This document shows, in pieces, positions 57,501 to 64,000 of a DNA stretch of 64,000 nt. Where the stretch lies: NCBI RefSeq assembly GCF_958298935.1, contig NC_084941.1:20310001-20374000 (forward strand), written 5' to 3'. How positions within the stretch are numbered: position 1 is the first letter of the stretch; every line of letters begins with the position of its first letter. The stretch comes from Phragmites australis. Taxonomy: Eukaryota > Streptophyta > Magnoliopsida > Poales > Poaceae. Under the pieces are notes generated by a model. It was given only the letters and a program-made list of their open reading frames with translations, ran no database searches and was not told where the DNA came from. A program made the translations under genes and the position numbers.

Positions 57501-58512
57501 CGCACTTGTGTTTCTGGTCTTATATGTGGATGACATATTATTGATCGGAAATAATATTCCAATGCTCGATGCTGTCAAATCTTCATTACAAAAGAGTTTT
57601 TCAATGAAAGATTTAGGAGAGGCAGCATACATATTGGGCATAAAGATCTATAGAGATAGGTCGAGAAGGCTAATCGGATTAAGCCAGAGCACGTACATTG
57701 ACAAGGTATTGAATCGGTTCAATATGCAGGATTCCAAGAAAGGTTTCTTGCCAATGTCACATGGCATCACTCTCAGCAAGAATCAATGTCCTATGACATC
57801 TGATGAGCTCGAGAGGATGAGTGCGATCCCGTATGCTTCTGCTATCGGGTCCATCATGTATGCTATATTTTGTACACGCCCAGATGTCTCCTATGCTCTA
57901 AGTGTTATGAGCAGATATCAATCGAACCCAGGTGAATGTCACTGGGCTATAGTAAAGAGTATCCTCAAGTACATGAGAAGAACTAAGGATATGTTCCTAG
58001 TCTATGGAGGTGAGGAGGAGCTCGTTGTAAATGGTTACACTGATGCTAGCTTCCAAACCAACAAGGACGATTCGAGATCGCGGTCTGGTTTTGTGTTTTG
58101 CCTTAATGGAGGTGCGGTGAGTTGGAAGAGTTCCAAGCAAGAAACGGTTGCTGATTCCACGACGGAGGCCTAGTATATCGCAGCTTCGGAAGCTGCAAAA
58201 GAGGCTGTTTGGATCAGAAAATTTGTTTCTGAGTTGGGTGTGGTCCCTAGTGCGTCCAGTCCAATGGACCTCTATTGTGACAATAGTGGTGCCATTGCAC
58301 AAGCCAAGGAGCCTAGGTCGCACCAGAAGTCCAAGCACATACTTCGGCACTATCACCTCATTTGAGAGATTATTGATAGAGGTGATGTAAAGATATGCAA
58401 GGTGCACATGGATTCGAATATTGCTGATCCGTTGACGAAGCCTCTCCCACAGCCCAAGCATGAGGCACACTTGAGCTCTATGGGTATTAGATACTTGCGG
58501 GATAGACTCTAG
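54553..58512 (+). pseudogene. Copia gag-pol, nearly intact but with two stops
   Basis: One frame of 1,319 codons starting at 54553. Gag (UBN2) is followed by the CCHC knuckle C253-C256-H261-C266 (CHHCHKTGHWRRNC), the protease (WVFDTRSM, D304), and the GAG-pre-integrase segment (WHCRLGHINEKRMQKL). The integrase has D501, D564 and E600 (a DD35E spacing). The reverse transcriptase has YVDD at 991-994, and RNase H follows. TAG at 58171, in the RNase H A-E-Y segment, truncates the frame to 1,206 residues; a second stop, TGA at 58363, follows. The protease active-site triplet DTG reads DTR, which should abolish processing. Otherwise there is no frameshift in almost 4 kb. Confidence 0.93.
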
Positions 58513-59425
58513 TACATGTGAGAGAATGTGTTCTGTCTATGCTAATGTACTTTTGGATAATTGTTATCTGGTTCCATGAATGATTATCATTTACATTGAT
58601 CAGCAAGTATGTGACTTGTTTGTGAAACTCTTTGTTTTATGATGTTGTTCTAAATAGTCCCTAATCTCATATCATTGTGTGGGACAATAATGATTTATAG
58701 ATTAGCACATTTGACTGAATGATGATCATGTTTCACAGATCATAGATATGGAGATATCAAATCAGTAATGTGGACACATGTTAGAGAACATGATGTTGGA
58801 TAGACCCACCCTGAGATACTGCTGGGATTGTTATTTTTAATGTGCCATCAGTTGTTATCTCAAATGGTGTACCTACAGAATCCTTTGACCTGAGATCATC
58901 ATTGATTCCAGAATGTGTAGTAACACATTTAGGGGCTTCCAAACGCTATTCCGTAACTGGGTAGTTATAAAGGTTGCTTTCGGGTATGTTATGAAACATG
59001 TCGTGGGATGTAAGTGATCAAGATGGAATTTACCCCTCCTAAATAACGGGAGAGATATCTCTGGGCCCCTCGAGGTAGTTGGATTGGAAAGTGCATGGCC
59101 ATGCCAATGTGATTAAAGAGTTAATCATGGTGAATCCACTACTTGATCGAGTGAATGGTCGAGCTATCACAAGGGTGGCACGAATCTCGCCTTGAGCTTG
59201 ACTGGTATCGTGTGGTAAAGGGATTGGTGCATGAGTATATCAAGGTTCAGCCGATATGATCTTTGTGTGCATTCGGGAGTCAATATGTCCTGCTAGGTAC
59301 CGCTATTGACTTGCAATTCGGAAAAGGGTTTCCGGATAGCGGCCGTTTACACATGAACCTAACGGGTCACACACTTAAGGGGATGGAATATAAAACTTGT
59401 ACTGACTCTAGTGCAAGTGGGAGAT

Positions 59426-60007
59426 TGTTGGTGATGTGCCCTAGAGGCGATCGAGTTTGCGGATTGGATCTGCTAATGGGCTTTAATGTTGATTAAAGGA
59501 CCATTAGGGTTTAGAGTCATAATGGGCTTTAATGTTGATTAAAGGCCCATTAGCGTGCTCTATATAAGAATAGGCAGGGGCCAAGGCGCATTGAGTTTTT
59601 TTTCCAGAAAAACAGATCTTGCCACCAAAAACCCTGGCCGCCTCCTATTCCCGAACTCCTTTCGAAACCCTAGCCGGGCACGCGGTGCTAGCACACCGGC
59701 ACACGGCGATTCCATCCTTGTACGTGTGGATACCGTAGAGGCGCTGCTACTATTGCGGTGCTGATCTGCTCGGGAGTACTCGGGACGTACTCGCGAATAC
59801 TCGGAAGGTGCTCGGGACGTGCTCGGGACGAGGTTGACGATCGACTACTTGACGCGCACGACGTTGGATTGGTCTGCTCCATCTCTTCTTCCGCTGCACT
59901 GCTCGTCAAGTGGTAACGATTCATGATCCCCTACTCGCATGGCTTTCTGGTTGAATGCGGTAGAGAAAATTTATTTTGTGCTAGCGTAGCCTACCCATTA
60001 CCCAACA
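59426..60007 (+). repeat. 3' LTR of the copia element (582 bp)
   Basis: Near-identical to the 5' LTR; differences are a shorter T-run and scattered substitutions (for example TGTTAG versus TGTTGG at the start). It ends CCCAACA followed by the GTTTG target copy. Confidence 0.95.
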
Positions 60008-60835
60008 GTTTGGTCACCGCGGCCGGTGGCAGGCGCGACCAGGTAAATTGCTTTGTTCTTCTTGCGACAGCTTGTTTGCATGCACCAATATGTTGATTGG
60101 ATCTTTGTTGGCTCAACACAAGATTAGGTCACTGGATGCTTATTCCTTCTCCGAGTGACTATTGTTTCTTGAACTAAACATTTTTGTCCCTTTCTGTTTG
60201 ACAAATTCAATGCATTTTGCATGCATAAAAATTGAGAAATAATTATAAAAATGGCAGAGAATACAATATTAGATTGGGTCTGTTCCGATTCTTTTAGATT
60301 GCTTCCTGTGTAATTAACAAGTACTCTACCATGACCTGCAGTTTTGGTGGAAATTTAAGCTTGATTCAGCACTTAAACGAGTGAATTCGACTTCAAATTT
60401 TTAATGCATTACTTGGGTCCTACAATTTTGTTACTGCTGTACAAGGATTGTTAAGTCTCCTAAGAAATGAACTAATTAACTATCTGTACAAGGATTGTTT
60501 TGTCAGGTAAAGCTGGTAGCTTCATATGCTTGTTGCCCTGTACCAGATTTTACTAATCAAGATCGGTAAGATAGAGAATGTGCAGTAGGACAAATCTTTT
60601 CTGAATTCTTAAACCAGTACAGTGATTCCGTGCAAATGAAAATGGATATGTAACTTCACCTTTTCTAATAACTAGCATTCCTTGGTTTCTGCAGATTTAG
60701 TCACTTGTGAAATCAACTCATTTACCAGCTTTATGTACATGTAGACACGACACTACTTAGATTTGGGGATTTTGTCTCGATTGATACAACTAATATTCTG
60801 TATTACTAACATTCACTCATATTCAAACAGAGGCA

Positions 60836-61087
60836 ATGGCTCCAGGGTGTATCAATATCTTGATGCACCATGGGGGTTCTTTTTCAAAGGAAGATACACT
60901 GACTTATGATGGAGGTGAAGTCTCCCTTTTTCGAAATATTGAGAAGGACGTAATGTCCTACTTTTATGTAGTGCAACTGGCAAAAAGTGTAGGCTTCAAG
61001 GATGGCGACACTATGTTCTATGTCATTCCTGGTCGTAGTATTGAAGGTGGTATAGACCAGCTCACAAATTGTGAAGGCAGCGCTTAA
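60836..61087 (+). CDS. Small protein with PB1-like domain (83 residues)
   Basis: The frame starts [20 protein letters not shown], followed by [24 protein letters not shown] and [17 protein letters not shown]. The pattern of an HHGG segment, a YxGG turn and a later SxxxLxxxAKSxGF helix resembles the PB1-like N-terminal domain found on Mutator-like transposases and derived plant proteins. A splice acceptor lies 5 nt upstream. It ends early, without a transposase domain, and the following bases still look weakly coding, so it may be a truncated MULE-related gene. Function unknown. Confidence 0.5.
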   Translation: MAPGCINILMHHGGSFSKEDTLTYDGGEVSLFRNIEKDVMSYFYVVQLAKSVGFKDGDTMFYVIPGRSIEGGIDQLTNCEGSA

Positions 61088-61900
61088 AATTGGTCAGGAT
61101 GCAGCAATGTTGAATCTGTTCTTTACCACTTCAGATGATTTCAAACCTGACTTTGTTCGGCAGGTCCTTCAAAGTGTTAAGTAGATGGTGTAAATACAGC
61201 TCTATAAACCTGACTTTTGGTGTAAGTACAGTAGATAGTTGGAACCGGTTCGGCAGGGTCTTCAAAGTATTAGGTGGATATTTTGTTGTAAATATGTAAA
61301 GTGTTCATACATGTGCTCCTTGCACATCTTAAAGTTGCCATCTCTGTAATGTAGCAGCTAGCAAACATCTAGCAATTGGAAACCTGCCAAAGTAGCATCG
61401 GGCTGCTCTTTCAAACATTTATGTGTCTTGGATGAATTCTTATGTTTAGTTTGTTATCTATATAACTCCAGCTCACATGACGAAAGTGTCTCGAACTTGG
61501 ATGGAGAGATTTTTTAGGCCTATTAGATATATGTTCAAGCCTGCCGAGGCCTTGTCAACCTCTTTGCATCAGGTTTAGTGGTAGCCAAGTCGTTTGTTTT
61601 GAAAATTTTATATTGAACTTCATCTTTTGGTAGCCAAGGTATTTATGTTGTATAACCTGACTGATGTATACTGTAGAAATGGTATAGGTTGATCACTGAT
61701 GTATATCAAAATGGTGAAAGCTTGAATTTTCAAAAGAATGCCAAAAGTTTCGGTGTACAATGTCTCAACTGGCCAATTTACACCACTACTGTTGTAAGCC
61801 TGTAACTAATCATCATTACATTGCGTTGTTCATTACATGTTAACTTCAGTTGCTTTTGAAGCTCGTTTTCATTCTTATTGATAAACGAACAGTGCAGAAG
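61088..61900. other. 3' flank, no gene recognised
   Basis: A GGTCYTTCAAAGTRTTA segment occurs twice (about 61163 and 61257). Otherwise AT-rich sequence without coding signal. Confidence 0.5.
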
Positions 61901-61903
61901 ATT

Positions 61904-62245
61904 TCAGAGAACAACAACCATACAGCCTGCAAGATCATACATTTTCTCATGAAATTGCATCATAGATTTGAAGTTGACACTGACAATTAGAACATGTGCA
62001 ATCTCAGCAGGGTCAATTGAAGTCGAAGAGGACATCAATCTAGTCAGCAGAGTTACAGCAAGTCCCTGATATCCGTCTGCTCTTGATACTATATGACTGC
62101 GGAAGGTGCCGAAGACGAGCTCGGAGGAGCAGAAGGCGCGCCAGTAGGGGGCCTCCGGGGAGGCGCGGGATGCGACGCCTCGGGACGGGAGGACTGCGGG
62201 GTGCGGCGCCGCGGGGAAGAAGAGCTTCGAGGTGTCAGCGGTCAT
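61904..62245 (-). pseudogene. Possible gene fragment, N-terminus like a UTP15-type protein
   Basis: From an ATG at 62245 the minus strand reads MTADTSKLFFPAAPHPAVLP, then SRASPEAPYWRAFCSSELV. The SPE-x-YWRAF-SSELV text resembles the start of plant UTP15-type WD40 proteins, but this is a weak, memory-based match. It then runs into unrelated text and no WD40 repeats follow, so it is at most a captured or truncated first exon. The local GC-rich block (62083-62270) has open frames on both strands. Confidence 0.25.
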
Positions 62246-62266
62246 GGCGAGCGGCGGCGGCAACAA

Positions 62267-64000
62267 GGGTATTTTTGTCTAATAAAATTCTTATCTCATT
62301 TCCAAAACTAACTTATCCAAACGTGATATAAATATATAATTTTCATATCCCTATCCCTAACCCACCATTTCGTATCCCATCTCACATCTATATCCCAAAC
62401 CCACCCCCTATCCAAACGCCACCTGACAGATAATGTGGGGTGTTTTTGTAAGGATAAAGCTCTTTGGTCAAGGAGCTTGCTATCAGATTGTTTTCGTGGG
62501 TTTTGTTAACTGTCCATGTTTCTGTTTGGTTTCTCGCAAGATATACGGTGTCCTACTCTGTACACGCTGGTCCGAGGCGTTGTAGTATCGGCTTGTCTCT
62601 TGGCATAGCTTAATCATCGCGTAATTCATTGTGTGCAGTATCATTCCTCCTGCGTCTGCTGCTCCAGTTTGAGTTTTTTTAATCATCATAATCATCTGTT
62701 AGTTCCTAGGTTTTATTGTAGTTCACTAGGGCCTGCGGCTGGCGCTGTCTAAGCTGCTACTTTACTGAATTCTCAATTCTTAGGCCGGTTTTCCGGACGA
62801 ACTCGCATCAGATTTCATTGCTTTCAAGCACCAACAGTATTTGTGTGGCAGCAATAGGCAATCATGCATTCATCATCCCACTACTGGTTCTGAGTGATCA
62901 AGTCCTATCTCTTCTGTTACCTGGCTACTCTGTTCCAGTTGTTGCAAATTAAAATTTTATCAGTTATCACTTCCAAGTTTGGTAGCCTGGAAGTTGTCAA
63001 TGCTGGAATTCTTATACGTTTAAATAATATTTATATATTTAAAAAAAATATTTTAATCAATTATTAAATAGATCATTTATATAATCATGACTACAATGGT
63101 TAATCAGAATATCATCTCGGTAGTTTCGGCACGTGTTTTGCGCTCAAGATCGGAACATACATCTTTCCAACATATAATATCACAATAAAATTTAAGAAAG
63201 AGCGAGTAATTAACATTATATTATAAGTTCTTAAGTATTCAATCATTTACAACAATTTAAAAAAAAAAGAGATTAGATCAACTACACAGCAGAAATAAAA
63301 CTATAGACAAAAAAAATGGAGTCATATACCCTTAGGCTCTACCTCAAAAGCTTCACCACTTGAGAGTAGTTGCCTACTCAGGCCTGCCACCAACATCGGC
63401 GGACGTGAAGTAGCAAAAAATGAGCTCCTCCTCACTAGAAGTACCTAAAAGAGCAGCGTGAGTGCGAAGATACTCGCAAGACTTAATTCATATATGGTAC
63501 ATATAGATAACCCAACTCTAAGGATTATATATTGAGCCATTAGCAAGGAGATGGCTACAATGTTGAGTAAATTCATATGCGTAAGCAACCTAGAGAAATA
63601 TGTGTGAGCACCTATATTTAACCAAACAAATATTTCCAAACCTGTAAACCACATGAACATAAATATAAGTGGAACCATCTCATATAATCAACAACCATCG
63701 ACAACCATACCCAACAAAACCATATCAACCATCCCACATTCGTGACTCCACGACCTATGCAAATGGATAGGAGCATGCTCATGACCGAGAACGTGGCAAT
63801 TCAAAAAAATTTTACACCTTGAAGGGGGTACAACTTTATCCACACGACACAAGGACCATACAGCTTGAGTGACCACATAGACCCACCTAAGGGGGTGCTC
63901 GTATCAACCTTTCTCATACCCAGAACCACCCACTTGCAATGCCCCTATGGCACCGGGGTTACCACGAGCGTGTCCCGGACACCTTTGGCTCCCCGCCACC
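62267..64000. other. No gene recognised
   Basis: AT-rich sequence without long open frames. 62340-62430 has CCCTATCCCTAACCC- and CCAAACCCACCCCC-type text ending CCAAACGCCACC, which may be a MITE end. From about 63850 the composition turns C-rich (ACCCACCTAAGGGGGTGCTC), possibly LTR-derived. Confidence 0.4.

Larger units (their letters stand above)
52698..60007 (+). mobile_element. Nearly complete Ty1-copia element with target duplication
   Basis: 7,310 bp with two LTRs (52698-53281 and 59426-60007) that differ at only a few positions, 5' TGTTAG/TGTTGG and 3' CCAACA ends, and a 5-bp target-site duplication GTTTG (52693-52697 and 60008-60012). A primer-binding site GTATCAGAGCC follows the 5' LTR and a purine tract GTGGGAGA precedes the 3' LTR. 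A 1.27-kb leader and a 0.9-kb 3' spacer flank one gag-pol frame. High LTR similarity implies a recent insertion. It looks Tork/TAR-like, which is tentative. Confidence 0.95.
52580..60042 (+). other. Probable 5' exon of a small gene, split by the copia insertion
   Basis: GC-rich sequence at about 52580-52697 resumes at 60013-60042 after the copia element and its target-site copy. It ends GCGACCAG followed by GTAAATTG, a good splice donor at 60043. The next acceptor (ACAG, 60827-60830) leads 5 nt later to the ATG at 60836. This fits a 5' UTR exon joined to the coding exon. With the ~7.3-kb insertion, normal transcription is doubtful. It is an inference without transcript support. Confidence 0.45.

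Noticed and set aside
62083..62331. Arg/Gly-rich plus-strand frames
   Set aside because: Overlap the GC block of the minus-strand fragment at 61904-62245 and show no homology I recognise.

Overview
The window is nuclear DNA from a grass, probably a panicoid (maize, sorghum, sugarcane or millet relative). This is inferred from GT-AG introns, very GC-rich monocot-style exons in an AT-rich background, and the transposon mix: CACTA elements with GCCGAGTG-type subterminal repeats, Ty1-copia and Ty3-gypsy elements, a Sirevirus-like LTR with CCGGAC-TCCGG motifs, a LINE, SINEs and MITEs. No bacterial or organellar features, CRISPR arrays or rRNA/tRNA genes were seen.

Layout. 1-1.4 kb: piece of a CACTA element with a long fold-back. 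1.8-3.9 kb: unclassified repeat element with ~430-bp tandem units. 4.0-4.8 kb: copia tail and LTR. 5.5-6.3 kb: gypsy tail and LTR (minus). 6.3-11.15 kb: CACTA element with a decayed TNP2-type transposase. 11.8-15.9 kb: decayed copia element (minus). 16.5-21.3 kb and 33.5-39.2 kb: two copies (A and B) of a segmental duplication, each ending in an intact two-exon acyl-ACP desaturase gene. 21.3-25.7 kb: a CACTA element abutting copy A that carries a captured host-gene fragment resembling plant BRCA1/BARD1. 25.8-33.4 kb: LINE, Sirevirus-like LTR and gag, a cytochrome P450 5'-half pseudogene, SINEs and further repeats. 39-44 kb: mostly empty, with MITEs. 44.2-47.7 kb: amidase gene with normal exons but three disabling lesions. 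48.5-50.7 kb: intact five-exon aldose 1-epimerase gene, convergent with the amidase. 51.4-52.5 kb: gypsy remnant. 52.7-60.0 kb: almost complete copia element with 5-bp target duplication, inserted in what looks like the 5' exon of a small gene whose coding exon is at 60.8 kb. 61-64 kb: nearly featureless.

Host genes. The desaturases retain all di-iron ligand motifs and differ from each other at 8 of 453 predicted residues. They should introduce a double bond into acyl chains on acyl carrier protein in plastids, but exon 1 encodes an unusual hydrophobic, signal-peptide-like N-terminus. The aldose 1-epimerase interconverts alpha and beta anomers of aldoses such as glucose and galactose. The amidase is probably dead. 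The P450 is a severed 5' half.

Most interesting points: (i) the desaturase duplication, in which a unit made of copia LTR plus an inverted desaturase exon fragment occurs three times; (ii) the unusual desaturase N-terminus and a TATA box only 18 nt before the first ATG; (iii) gene-fragment capture by the CACTA element at 21.3 kb and three stacked hairpins in its transposase leader; (iv) the young copia insertion splitting an exon.
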